Shown here: piece by piece, positions 13,101 through 25,800 of the stretch
How positions within the stretch are numbered: the stretch's first letter is position 1
How the letters are laid out: the number at the start of each line of letters is the position of its first letter
Source: Trichostrongylus colubriformis
Lineage: Eukaryota > Nematoda > Chromadorea > Rhabditida > Trichostrongylidae
Direction of reading: 5' to 3'
DNA length: 64,000 nucleotides
Assembly (NCBI GenBank): GCA_963978905.1
Contig: OZ022261.1
Coordinates: 33,712,102 to 33,776,101 of the forward strand
Made by a program: the position numbers and the translations under genes
The notes under the pieces: generated by a model
What the model saw: the letters and a program-made list of their open reading frames with translations, nothing else
The model's database searches: none
Told to the model about the DNA's origin: nothing

Positions 13101-16100
13101 TTAGATGTTACAGGACCAGTGGTTATTTTCAATTTTATCTGGCCAAGCTTTGTTTGTTTCCTTGAGGGCTGCTATGTGTTCAGATCATGCATGCTCCATT
13201 TGAAATTTTATGGTTCTTAGCGGTTTGGATTTCTCCTACACGAATCTTGCAATTGTAGAGTGTGTACCATTTTGTTAGGATTTCGCTCCGCGGCTTATCG
13301 TGTGCAAGCTAAGGGCGCCGCTGTAGTTGAGTTCTAAAGAGGTCACATGTCAACTACCACGGTGCTCTTGGAATTACCCGGTAATCGCTTGAGGACCCAG
13401 TCGAGGTAGCGCCCCTAGCTCGCACGCTTGGCGTCGCACGTCGCTCTTTGCAGTGTGAAGTCTTAGACAAACGTCTTAGTGTTCGCATCACTGATGTTTC
13501 TTACCCAGTCGCATTCTGGTAATAAGTCTAGAACGTGCGGTGCCTACTAGACAAGGGACCACTACGCGAAAGACTCACCAATATTTGTTCGCTTCCAGTG
13601 AATCTATTACCTGTCGACGAGAGAAACCAGAATGCTTCTTCGCTATTTTATTTCAGCACGCGATTTCTATTTGGTAATCTTTTTAGTTCTAAAATCGTTA
13701 TTTAAGTGACTCGAAAATAAGAGAAATCGGGAAATTTCTCAAAAAGACAAGTCCACAGTCACTCCTCGCGAACACTTTGCAGTCCTCTAGCAGCTTGATC
13801 CAACGATACTTCGATTTGTATAGTGGTTTCGACGATATAACTGCAAGCATATGACATCGGCCTAACCGTTGTGGCCAGGTGACCGCTGCCTTTTAACAAA
13901 AATTTTCTCATCACAGCTGAAATGTATGAAGGGTATAGTTAGCAAAGACCAGGTCATATCTGAGCTGCTACTGCTTTAAATACCATTATATCAATTTTAA
14001 TACAGTTATTTCGCAGTTTTTTTTTTCTTTCCGATCAACTATTGAGCGACTCCGATGCTCTAAGGATTATATTCTTACATGAAGTGATTAAGTGGAGCTT
14101 CGGAATACAAATACATCGTTGTATATCAGATATGGCCTTCTATGGAGGGAAACAGTTTTCTTAAAACAGTTTTTCTATAGTTTTCACGAAATAAATACTA
14201 TCAGAAAACCAGTTTCAGGTGGTCGATGAAACACATTTTTCCAAAAATGAGATCCGAGCAATATATCGAGCGTTCAAAGAAACTTCTCCTAACGCCGTTA
14301 TCAATAAAAGTAAGTGAAATCAATGTCGGACAAGCAGGGCTATTTAACTGATCTTATGCATGACAAGAGCTCCCGTTTGCGCTGAAAGTATCCCTTTTAC
14401 AGGCATTTTAAGAGAGAAATTCGCCGAGTTATTTCCGCACGGTGATATAGAACATTATTCAGATATGTTATTTGATACATTTGATAATGATGGCAATGGA
14501 ACAATCAATTTTCAGGTCAGTTACTAAAAAATGAGCATCCATGTTTAGGGACAACAATAGAGAGCTTTAAGATGGGCACGAATTGGGGCTCTGTATGTAG
14601 TTGGGTCCTGATACAATCACCGCATCCTGCCCCTTGTTTTATACGTATAACACGGTGATCGCCTCAGGACTCACCCACATACGGCGCTCCTAGCTCACTT
14701 GCCGCGCGTCGCGTTGCCAAATCCCGTTCCAGTAATATACATACTGGTGATCCTCCGTAAAATATAAGGCACTCGTTTTGTGCGGGAGCAACAAACCAAG
14801 CAATGGGCTAAATATGTAAAGCCTTGTTACCCATTGACCGGGAACATTATTCCCCAGCCGCGCCGGAACCAGGGTGGCCGCAGGTTGTCCGCCATATGTA
14901 GTTGACATGATCCCGGAGGTGTACCCTTATGTCAGGATCTCGCACCACGACGAGAGGCGTGCGACGCGGTGCGTGCGAGCTATGCGCGAAACCATAGTTG
15001 GATACTAGAGCGATTACACGTAATGCTAGGAGAGCCCTACACAGTTGATACAATAGATACAAGGAAGAATCTATGATTGCTATATTGCTGAGTGTCTGTA
15101 CAAAAATTAAATTTATTTGCTATAAATATTGCAAAGCAAGTGATATAGAAAGTACTGAAAAACTTGTTGTAGGAATTTTGAGATAGTCTGTCTTTCGCTC
15201 CTCTTCCTGTATAAACCGCCCAATTATTTAACCATTACCGTAATAACAGCTCCAGAGTTGATGGTGTTTAACTGACGACTATTCTTGTTTAGCTACTATT
15301 CTTAAGTTAAATTTGGCTCCATTATCAACTGACTGTGTATCATCAAAAAATTTCGGAAGCTGTTGGGTGATCTACATCTTTAAGAATGGAGAAAGTCACC
15401 TTTCTTACTTTTTGTACTTATATTTCATTCGGTAAATAACCATACTTTCATGTTACTATCTGGTTGCACATTTAATTGAATGTCAATCCTAATCACTGAA
15501 GAGCCTCTAAATGATGTTATCGTTGACTCGTCTGATGAAGTGGCGAAACGGGTCAATGTTCTTGTCCTTCCTCTTACACCGTTTCCTTTTCTCCGACCTT
15601 TCACTGCTCTGCTTCTGTCTTTTAAAGTTAATTATGCAAACACTAAATTAGTTCAATGCCACTGTAATCGCTTTAGACCCAACACCACGGCGCCTTTAAA
15701 GGCACCGGGAGGGGGGCAAGGGCGGAATAACGTTTACAAAAACAATGGCGTCTGGAAACAAAAATATGGGTTCGGTAGATACAATGTGTAACGAACCCGG
15801 CGTTGAAAAACGCGCCACAGGGCGCTATGTGCCCCCAGGGCGCGCTTCCGTCCGAACTGCAAGCTTCCGTGGCCGAGCCACGCTTCGTTCATTTTAAAGC
15901 TTGTCTTCGGCCTGATGTAACCTTATTTTTGAATTATTTCCTCTTTACTGTTTTCTAGTGACTTATTTTACTTGTTTACTTATGGATCTCCTTAATTGTG
16001 CATTTCTATACCTGAAAATCTCAGAAGGGTCAAATAAATTCGGGGGGGGGGGGGGGGGGGGGGGAGAAGCAACTTTGCGTCGACGTCGAAGCTCCTTTCC

Positions 16101-18523
16101 CTTACTAGGCTTAGGCTAAAATTGATATCCCCTCCTTCCACATTAAAAAGCATCTGTCAAAGTCTCATCTGCTTTAGCCTAACCCTAGGGAGGGAAAGAA
16201 GCTTTGATGTGGGTGAAAGTTTTGCGTTCCCCCCCCCCCCCCCTCCTTCTCCCCGACTTTATTTGACCCGTAAGTACATCTAGAAACAATATAAGAAAGA
16301 ACAAAGTAAAAACTAAAAGGAAAAAACAAATCTATATTAGAACCATCTTCTTTTGGCACCATGCCAAGGCGTCAAATTGGCGAGTTTGTGCGATGGCGGC
16401 CACTCAAGCTCGTCCACACTACGTCTGTTCTACCGTAAGCCAAAATTACCCCCTCCTAGTGTCTTTAATTCGCCCGCATTGCTTCGCTTGCGACGCGCCG
16501 CGGTGGTCATATAGCGTGAAAGGGTCGAAAGCTCAAAACAAATTCCGTAGTCTCAATCTCGAGCACCTGAGTTTTTGATACCCGTTTTTTACACACTGAG
16601 TTGAGTAGTAAGTATTTTGCAAACTGAGTCAAAACTCGCAGGAGTAATGCAACGCAGTGTGTAAAAGTACTCACTGAGGAAACTAGAGCTAACGCGCAAG
16701 AAGTGCCAAGTGTGGATCATATTCCACCAAACCTACTCTGGAAAACAACTTGTTTTTAGGAATCCCAACACCCGCTGCAAAACTTGAGCGAACCGTGGTC
16801 CACGACGCTCGTTTGCGTCCCGTTCATACTTTCCGCCGACAGGGCGTGGCTGCGTTCACAGGCAACGAGGCAAAATGGCCCGCGTAGGCGCAGAGACGAG
16901 GCAAACAAGACAGCGTGGCATAGACTGTGACGCAGAGACACCAGCCACGCCTTGCTCCTCGCACCGCAATGTATGAACGCGGCCTTACAACACTCTGCAG
17001 CGAACCCGCAAAGTTGTCGCGCAGCGTGCAGACGTGCGTTTCTCGTTTTCACGCTACGCACCCAAATAAAGGGTGAGCAACGCTTCAGCGCTGTGACGTG
17101 AATGCTCACTGACGCTCGAGCCGCACGCCTTTCTTGGAACTTGAACATTTTTTGGACTTCGATGAAAACCTTGTTTTCAGGAATTCGTCAAAGCTCTGTC
17201 TATATTATGCCGAGGAACTATGGACGAGAAATTAGATTGGCTTTATAAGCTGTATGATCCAAAGGACAAAGGTGAAATTACATGGCATAGACTCTTCTAC
17301 GTAATCACTTCGACGGATGATTTGATGGGTAACGGTTAATACCTCACTAATTATGTACTGGAGTTATAAATATTGAACATGGTTTCGAGGATCGCACTAA
17401 GATTTCAGGACGAAGGGCTCGACCGTTGTTAACACGAGAACAAAGAGCTCAACATGCACACAACGTGTTTAAGGTGAGAAGTTTCCAGTGCTTATTACAA
17501 GGCTCAAAAATACATTTACCGTGCATCTGCTCCGAAAACCTTGTGAGATTGACAATTCTTGTCGCGTCACTGATGGCACTAGGCCATAAGGGTCTGCCGG
17601 TTTATGAGAAGCGCTGAATGCAGCTGACATGCACTGATTTCAGTAAGACTCAGTGATCAAGAAGTGTACAGCCAAAGAGATAAAATTCTATCCATAATTA
17701 GACCCCAGTAAACCATTATTGGAGTAACTTTTATCTTACCTGATTTTTTCATTTCTCATTAATAGCAACGGTGAATGCGATTACTAGGAAATCCCCAAAG
17801 GAAGTCACATGGAAACTAGGGGCCTAACAAGCCTATTTATGGAGAAACCCCTGGAAAACCGCACCTCGCGAGCTGTAGACAAGGCGTAAAGGTTATCAGC
17901 TGACGCTTTGAATGACAGATCCCGCCTACAGGCGACGTGATTCCTGATTGGCTTTTGTGAGCGGCCAAGGAGATGCGGCGGGGTTGAAGGTATCGCGGCG
18001 CGCTTTCTCAGTTTTAGCTTGAAGTTCACTCCAGAGAATAGATGCTATCTTATTTGCGAACGAGAACAACGGTGGGAAGGGGGCCTATTTCTAAGCACCT
18101 CGACTTTCCTATTCACTGAATTTTTCACTATTCGCCCGGATTACCTGCCTTTCAGTTAGAGCAAAGGGAGCGTTGGTTAAACTGAAAACTATTTAGTTTG
18201 ACTTTGTCCCTTCTCACAGCGAGAAAACAGAAAACACCAAGTTGTAGAGCTTTTTTTCGATTTTTCGCCATTGCTCATCAAATATGTCATCCTCCCTTTT
18301 TGCACCCCTCTTCATTAATAATCGTACCACATCCTCTCAGAAGTATGCTCCTACATAGTTGATGGCTAACCACGAGTTCACCCTACTTACAATTGATTAG
18401 TTTCAGAAATTTGATATCGGCAAACGGGGACGCATTTCCAAGGAAGACTTCTTCACCGTGTGTAGAACTGATCGGCAAATCATAGAATCTATGTCAGCAC
18501 TGTATACGATATTACCCGGTTAA
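10137..18523 (+). CDS. KChIP-like neuronal calcium sensor (EF-hand) protein
   Basis: Seven exons join in phase: 10137-10206, 11442-11521, 14219-14309, 14403-14515, 17181-17328, 17409-17473, 18407-18523, giving 227 residues. The core follows the recoverin/KChIP fold: YRPTSLQQVVDETHFSKNEI leads into helix RAIYRAFK, then FPHGDIEHYSDMLFDTFDND, FVKALSILCRGTMDEKLDWL and a C-terminal EF pair. KChIPs bind the N-terminus of Kv4 potassium channels and set their surface level and gating in a calcium-dependent way. There is no N-terminal Met-Gly, so no myristoylation. EF1 is degenerate as in all the family. EF2 (DNDGNGTINFQE) is canonical, but EF3 (DPKDKGEITWHR) and EF4 (DIGKRGRISKED) have lost key ligands. 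The start follows an acceptor-like TTCTAG (exon edge 10132), and AATAAA lies at 18570. Exons 1 and 2 are supported only by phase and by the fit of exon 2 to the family. Confidence 0.87.
11118..11280. repeat. Repeat family E copy (first intron-2 copy of the KChIP-like gene region)
   Basis: A GC-rich inverted-repeat stretch with GCGACGCGATGGATGCGAG in one arm and TATCGCGTCGCGCG in the other; the arms flank GAGCGCCGC and related blocks. It resembles stretches at about 13292-13460 and 14573-14716. Boundaries are approximate. It lies in the first intron of the calcium-sensor gene. Confidence 0.45.
12543..13010 (+). repeat. Repeat family D copy
   Basis: It starts AAGACACCGGAAGGAGG and includes ACAGCGGACAACTCGGAAAG at about 12825, followed by roughly 180 bases almost identical to 8007-8180, ending CGGACCCCTTCCGG. 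The first 120 bases reappear reversed at 16345-16471. Confidence 0.7.
13292..13460. repeat. Repeat family E copy
   Basis: The arms contain GCAAGCTAAGGGCGCCGC and GCGCCCCTAGCTCGCACGC, near-inverse of each other, around a roughly 90-base centre. It shares the pattern of 11118-11280 and 14573-14716. Confidence 0.5.
14573..14716. repeat. Repeat family E copy
   Basis: An inverted-repeat stretch in the fourth intron of the KChIP-like gene, with GGTCCTGATACAATCACCG answered by CGGTGATCGCCTCAGGAC, then CGGCGCTCCTAGCTCAC and GCGCGTCGCG. A further related GC-rich block follows to about 14990. Boundaries are approximate. Confidence 0.45.
16027..16269. repeat. Repeat family C (MITE-like) with a 23-base G tract
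   Basis: GGGTCAAATAAA at the left and TTTATTTGACCC at the right are inverted repeats. The arms continue with a 23-base G run (16042-16064) and a 15-base C run (16229-16243). The interior GCTCCTTTCCCTTACTAGG and its partner AGGGAGGGAAAGAAGC extend the stem. A copy without the long runs is at 38169-38377. Confidence 0.75.
16345..16471 (-). repeat. Fragment of repeat family D, reversed
   Basis: GGCACCATGCCAAGGCGT near 16353, CGAGTTTGTGCGATGGCGG near 16381 and CCCCTCCTAGTGTCTTTAAT at the end are the reverse complement of 12543-12660. It sits in intron 4 of the KChIP-like gene. Confidence 0.7.
16816..16986. repeat. Repeat family A (MITE-like) copy in the KChIP-like gene intron
   Basis: The ends CGTTCATACTTTCCGCC and GCAATGTATGAACGC are imperfect inverted repeats. 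The inner block AGGGCGTGGCTGCGTTCACA and the GACGCAGAGAC block are shared with copies at 20752, 32003, 42596 and 47261. Confidence 0.8.
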
Positions 18524-19822
18524 TAACAACTCATTCACTTAACAATACATTTTATTATGGATATTATTGAATAAAAAATGATGCTATGACAATATTACAA
18601 TGAAAAGAAATTCCTGCGTAAAACGACAAAAACCGACTTTTTTCTGATACAAATGGAGGTGAAAACGTGATTGAAAGGAATTAAGCTTGTATGAAAAATA
18701 CAAGAGCATGTCACTGATGAAAGGATGATTGAAATGATGATGACTGGTTGAAAAAGAGTAACATAATGAAGATGATAGTACAATAAATAGAACATGTTGT
18801 CGTCTGAGAACGTCACATACACGTATAAATGTTAAAAAACCGAGAAATATATGGAAAATACACAGAGATTTTTGGGCAATTTTCGTTTATACACAAAATT
18901 GCACCCTTTTCCTCGCCGGCCTGGGGTGCTCATCCTCTTTTAATTGAACTGCTAGAAATGGGGGGGGGGGGGGGCAGTAGCAGTACGGGTGCATAAAAGA
19001 ACGAATAACAGATTGAAAATTGTTCGTTAATGTCTAGCACTGGCTACTGTGCTGTACTGCGAGTACTTCGTGCTATGATTAGCACTTCCGCGGGGCACTG
19101 CAGAAAGTGATAGAAATCGAGAAAACGATGTTTTACGTACAAACGAGGCGAGCTCGATCACGGCAGTCATGGGCCGGTTTAAAACACGAAAAAGTGCTTA
19201 ATAAAAGCATGTGCCGTATGGTTTAACAGAAGGAGATGAAGGCTTATGGGGATTTATGCGCAGCATATATAGTGTCCTGAAGAGGTATAGGTAATCAAGA
19301 GGTCGTTTGAAAGTGCAACTAGATGACAGAATGAATTGGGATGAAGTGAAAGGGGTGTGTCAGAAGGGTCCAAGCAGGTCGCCGCACGCGAATCGCTTCA
19401 CCGCGCGATGAATGATATGACACGTGACCAGGTGGACCCTACTGACGCGCGCCCCTGAAGTGGATATAGGGGATAGAAAGAATGAAGTGCCCAGTATCAG
19501 TACTACATTAGCAGATCACGTTTAGCTGTTATTAAAATTTAATGGATTCTTTGTATTATAGTGTATAAACTCGTACAGGATCCCGGGACAACAGTAACAA
19601 AGAATTATCTGGATCGGTAACTATTATAAAGTATCACATATGAACGGACAATTTGGCTCATAGCATCGCATCGTTACATAGAACCAGTAATAATAAGAGG
19701 AGAGCCGTATGAGAGCCACTTACCTCTAATATAATTACAAACAACGTACAAAAAAAGTTTTATAAAAGCGTAGGTTTTTACTCTGAATAGGAACGGAGAA
19801 GAACCCCAAGCGCGTAAAGTCT
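18524..19822. other. Intergenic space between convergent gene 3' ends
   Basis: This space lies between the 3' ends of the KChIP-like gene (plus) and MYRF (minus). It holds the AATAAA at 18570, a 15-base G tract at 18960-18974, and a short imperfect inverted repeat around 19373-19447 (GTCAGAAGGGTCCA against TGGACCCTACTGAC). No gene is seen. Confidence 0.6.
18570..18575 (+). terminator. Poly(A) signal AATAAA of the KChIP-like gene
   Basis: A canonical AATAAA 47 bases after the TAA stop at 18521-18523, with AT-rich flanks typical of nematode 3' ends. Confidence 0.7.
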
Positions 19823-22800
19823 TTAGACTGATGGAGCATCAGTCACACTGGCAGGTGGTGCACATGTACGATAAAAGATGAGATTGTACTCTTCAAAACC
19901 TCCATGAAGATGGTCCTCACTGGAAAAGCACGACTCGGTAGTGAATCCAACGCGGAAACGGTAGGCGGATTGCAAATAGCTGCCCACTGACAGTTCGAAA
20001 GTGTCGTCCGTGATCTGCAACAGATGGGACTTACGAAGGTTCGGCGATCTATCACACTCAGCCTCGATGATGGTTACCTTATTAGCCATTGGATTCCTTA
20101 GACGCTCCGCTTTGAAATTGTCGCTGTCAAATGCACAATATTTGTGCTGGAAATCAGCCAAATAACCGCAATTGTTCACCACTTTCCCTTTCGGAACCCT
20201 GTAAATTGCAGTATTCGGATCTACCAAGTCAAAGGGGCCTCGTATAAAATCTTTAAAAAATAAAATGACAAAAAGAACTCACGCAAATGTGATTTCCAGT
20301 GGAAGCGTCGGCAGATACGGTGACACCGGAATGTACATATTAAAGCGACCACGTTTCTTATTACAGCTTTGTTCGATGCAGTAACGATTGTCAATGGTGA
20401 CATTCAGGCTGTGAATCATGATCCGTACGTCAGTACCAAGCGGTTTCTCGTTAGCAGTATCTGGTGCACTGCCAGCTACTGTGTTCCTCGCATGTTCACC
20501 CAGTGTCACAATTGTGTCCATCTGAATCAACCATCATAATAACTAAATCTTCAGAAAAGGTGCGATTCAACATGCTTACCTCGTTCACCGGCTTTCTAGC
20601 ATGATATTTCGCACGGTCAGAACAACAGTAGGTATGGCAATGATTCGAGTGACACGTGCCCATCAACGGTGGCGCATCTGGTTGAAGCATCGGCAGATAT
20701 GGATGATCTAAACAACAAATTTATATAGAAAGTGGCATATGTGGATTGTCTACGAGGCCGTCTCCATACTCTGCGGTGGTGCCGGCGAAAGGGCGTGGCT
20801 GCGTTCCACAGGTAGCGAGAAAGAGACACGAGCGGAGACGCAGAGACGACGCAGCGCCATCCTGCTGTCGGCACTGCAGACTATGAAGGCGGCTTAAGAA
20901 ATGAAGGGCTATGGCAAAAGCGGTACCGATTTGGTATATCATGTGCCCGACTCCTTCAGTTGATCCTCCTGGTTTCGTTGGCGGTGTGGCATTCAATGGA
21001 TAAAGATGATGGTATCCATAGTTACGATTGTGCCAGTCCAAGACGTACAAAGCCGACATTGCGATCAGGCAAGCGGCCATCACAACTACCAGGGTGATGA
21101 TGGTCCCTTGGGTTAGTTTCGAGTTGCACAGTGGTTCCTGGCGATGACACTGAGTACGGCAGGTGCGATTCTAAAACGAATGAGTTGAAAGGAAAGTGGG
21201 ACCAAGGTGACAGTTACAATTACCTTTCGTCTTTCACGTCCCTCTTTTGCCACTGACGGAGCAGTAGAAGCTAGTGACGTCCTCGAGTATGACAAGTAGC
21301 TTTTGTTGTCGCTGACAATGCCAGATGATTGTTCACTGAGGTTGGAGGCAATCGATCCAATAAGCTTCTTCCTTCTGGCGTATCGTGCCAGACGTTGACT
21401 GATTTCCTCGACCTTGTCGTCGATTTTGGTATCGAGATCACCAGTGAGTCTACACAGCTCCTGCATCGCCAGCACAGTCTCGTAGAAGATGCGCGATTCG
21501 TCAACAGTCAAGTGGGTACCGATATCGCGAACAGCATCAGGGATCACCTGCAACACTAGATAATCAGTAAGGGCAGCGGTTAGGACACTCGATGTGAGCC
21601 ACTTCATCGCCGCTGCGCTGCACAGCTAATTTAATTCACTCCATCAGTGGTCCATAATGTGTCATAATAATCAAAGCTCCCCATTTATCTTACACTTGCA
21701 GGAACATCTCTGTGAGAATTGACCCAAGGTGGATGACCCAAACCGAGTGTCTTGACCTACAAAGTATCTTAATAAGGTAATCAACTTACAGCTTGTAATT
21801 CTTGCGCAATGAGACCGGTTCGTCTACGCTGCTCTTCATTGAGACCCCATAGCTCTGCAATTTCAGGCTTGTAACGGAAATCGACGATTCGCAGCTGTTG
21901 CAGATGTTCAAGTGCATCTCGTGACGTCTTCTCAACGATGTCCTCTTTCAGCCGAATGTCACACGGACGGGTCATCTGAACAGACCAATTGATGAACCAA
22001 AATGCAATTTTAAATTGTGGTCCAGTGATCATTACCTGTCCAGTAATGTAGATATCACCATCCACGGTGAGCTTCGCAGCAGTACGATCAGTACCGATTG
22101 CCACTGGACCATGACAGACCAGTGTCCCACCGTTACGATACCACTGCACATCGCTCTCGGGCGGCTCGAACGAACCGGGATTAGTAGCCTGGAAAAAAAG
22201 GATTCAACCAAGCTCGAAAAACGCCCACGTGTGACAGGCACAGAGGAGTACAGGTAGGTGCCATCTCGTAACTTGTACAATTCAAAATGACCTTGTATGA
22301 ATTATTGAAAGAAATTAGCAATGAAATTTGATATGCTAAGTGTAAGCCCTGCTCTACAGTCTCGCATGAGAATGCAACCACGAAAAAGGTGTTTGGACCT
22401 AACTTTGCCTGACATTTTCCTACCAAATGATGCTGCTCCTTCAAAAACAGTGAGCAGGGGAGATGCGCAGCTTGCTGTCCCCCAAAATCAGCAGATTAAG
22501 CAGAGCACGCACACTACTTTACGAATGCCACAGACGTAGCAAAAAACTAGCGTCTGTTTCTACAGCATTCAAAAATTGAATATATGTGTAAACTCGATTT
22601 CGCCTGTTATATAAAAAAGTAATATTTCTCCAAAAACATACCCTAACAATGACTTTCTCGGACTGCTGTGCTTGAATGAGCGCCACACCTTCGTCGGTGC
22701 AGGCAAGCAGACGAACTACAAGCAGGAAATACTTCTGGTCAGGATTCGGACGATTGTTCTTCCTCTGGTTGTTCAGTGTTGTCTCAGAGAAGTGCAGTCT

Positions 22801-25800
22801 TGGTACTGTCACTTTGGTGATTTCACGAGCATGGATGTTCAGACTGAAAAAGCAGGGTGTAGTATAAAGTGCCACAATAGTGGGGCCATAGGGCCGTGAA
22901 ATAGGCCGTGCGGGCTCAACAAAGGAAATTCAAAAAGTCATCTCGTAACGCGCGTGCGCGCTAACAATGCCCTCACAACTACGCTACGATGATTGTAGCG
23001 GACGCGATGATTCAGTTGGTACCTTTCGCGGCGAAACAGGACAAAACGTACATGACAGGATCGTGTGGTATTGGTTTACGATCGGTTTGTGATTGTTTGA
23101 TTTGAATTTCAGATGACAGCATCTCTGCCTTGACACCACAGAACGCCAGTTTGATGGCTTTGATCGGATGCATCACGCCGTTCACTTTTACGAACTTCGG
23201 TGGATTTTCATCATTCGCCTCGATATTCACCGAGATCTGAAAGTAGATAATAGTAAATGAAGGCAGTATGGTGGAAGTTCAGACTGATCATACCTGGAAG
23301 TGATTCTTCTTCTGATTAACAAAACAGCCATCCGAATTCGAGTAATTGAAGCCCTTATCGGCCACGACGCAAATTTTCAGTTTGGTTAGTTGTTGGTGAT
23401 TAATATCGTAGAGCGGATTCCATAACTCTTCTTGGAACATCGAGAACTTGATCACCTTGAAACAGTAGGATGAGAATGACAACTTGAACATGAAGAGGAT
23501 CTTGTTATAATCACACACATCCACCTGCTGCGAAAAATTCTCGTCCTGATAGCTGCAGTCGATAGGACTGGCTGGTACCGGTGCTTGCCCAACACTTGGG
23601 AAAGCGGGTAGAAATTTTGGCGGATCCAACAACTGGTTATCAGTACGTGCACGTTTTCTAAAATGATCCTCATATTCATATTAATTACTTATGAAATATA
23701 CGAGACAAATGATGAGCACTAACCTCGGGGCTTCGCTAACTTGGCTATTTATACTGCCTTCACTGGACACGTTGAGGATGTTGAACAGTCCAGCACTGTA
23801 GCCATTATTCACAATGTACTGCTGACTATCATGACGTCCATTAGAAACCGGTGGCGATACCTGAAGACAACGGTGAGTGTCGAGAGCCAGAAGACGACAA
23901 TCCCTGAGACAAGCTCCAACCTGTGGCAGGCTGCCCGGAGTCGGCTGACTTGGCGGATACGGGCTCATAAAACATCCGTTTTGTGGTGATGTCATAGGAT
24001 GACTGACTGGACCATGTGAGGGCTGATGAAGTTCATGAGCCATCATGCCCGGAACACCCAGAATCAGACCGTTATTATTGTTGTTCAGGTTGCTGTGAAT
24101 ACCTGAAATAACACCAAACCTGATTCTATTCTTGAAACTATTCTGTGCTACCAGCTGCTATTCCGTAGAGGATATAGGAATGAGCGAGGAGAATGAAGAA
24201 TATTCGAGAAACAGATGACTGAGCTCGATAAAAATGGCGATAAGGGCATATTATAGGAGGGTTAGCACCGCATGGACCACATTAAGGACCCAAAAGGCAT
24301 AAGGGTAACTACCACGAAGTCAGGGTATGGCGTGGGTCGTGCCGGCAAGACACGACGCTGAATAGTGGAATACGACTTCACAGAAGACGTCACGTCCCGT
24401 TGGCGTCAAGGCGGTGCTGATGAAGTGTTCGGAAGGGGAGGCGTCAACATTTGCGAGCTCCACGCAAACATACCACATACGACTCACACAAAGAAAACAC
24501 CCACAGAAAAGTACGACTATTTTTCGAAGTTCCCGTTTGAGAAGCCGATGGTTGGATAGGAATGACGGGGTGCGGTGGTCAGAATAGGCTCGAAACACCA
24601 ATGCGAGCACTTCCACATCTTCCACAGCAACCAACCTCAAAAAGGGCGAGCGTACGACGACCCCCGAAGAGACAGTCTTGTCTCGCGCTATATCTGCGCT
24701 ACTCTTTACGACACGTGAAGGTTGCGCAACGACGATTTCTCGCGAAAGTGCAATGTGAAACACTTTTCGAATTCGCAGAAATTATTGCCATCGAAAGATG
24801 ATTGACAATTGGGACATACTGGGATATGAACGTGTCGACGGCTATGTTTCAACATATGTAACCAATGCCAAAATAAGCCCAGAAAAGGATATTTGAAACG
24901 ATAAGAGGACAGGGAACAGAAGGATCAAAGAGCGAAAACAAAAAAATAATAGGAATTTAAGTGAACACAAAGAAAGGGACAAGAGACACGGATCAGGAGC
25001 ACAGCAAAGGAGTTTAAGGACGAAATGAACATCGGAAGGGATTAAGTAGATAAGACTGACGTACGCTCAACATCCATAGATCATGGATGTGAAGATGAAA
25101 ATAGAAATGATTATGATGACGAAGAACGGTAAACGCGGTTGAGGAACGACAGAGAGGAACAAGTGAAAGACAGAAGAGGATTAGAAGAAAGAGCAAAAAG
25201 AAAGAAAAAAGGAATGAAAAGCAAGGTGAGAGAAAAAACTCAAAAAAATTACATACCGACATAATTTGGATAATTCTCAGGTGAATATGGTGCATCAGAA
25301 TTGCTTTCAGGCGAACCCGATGAGCCGGCACCGGAAATGTCCGTTATGGGTGGCGAATCGGGAAGACGAGTGGCATTCTGAATAGTAAATGAATAAACCA
25401 CTAGTTAATAAATATCCCTCACTACTTTTTGAATAAAATTTGTATTTCGAGGTCGTTGATACGAGTGATTTCTGATGGATTCGGCAACCTCTTTTTCAAT
25501 GATAGAAAAATTTCAAGTACCTGAAACATAGCGTGAGAATTGTGCTGTTGATTGTGTCCAATGCCTTGTACGTTGTTTCTGTCGTTATTCGGATGATGTG
25601 AATGGCGCCCAGGATCAGGACTATCCAGTGGTGTGCTAAATGACGACGAGATTTATTAAATTACGTAGAGTTGACTTCAAATAACGTTTTGCAATTGGAC
25701 GTGACCATCGTAAATGGTACCAGTGGGTCAAGGTCAATGCCCGAAGTAATCGCTGAAGAAGAAGAAGAGCCGTGTGGTAGCGGCCGTAGCACACGAAGAC

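Larger units (their letters stand above)
11522..14218 (+). other. Long intron 2 of the KChIP-like gene, repeat-filled
   Basis: A 2.7-kb intron between exons 2 and 3. It holds a repeat D copy (12543-13010) and a repeat E copy near 13292-13460. Short open frames (for example 12174-12503) overlap the repeat D sequence and have no recognisable domain. Nothing else is supported here. Confidence 0.6.
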
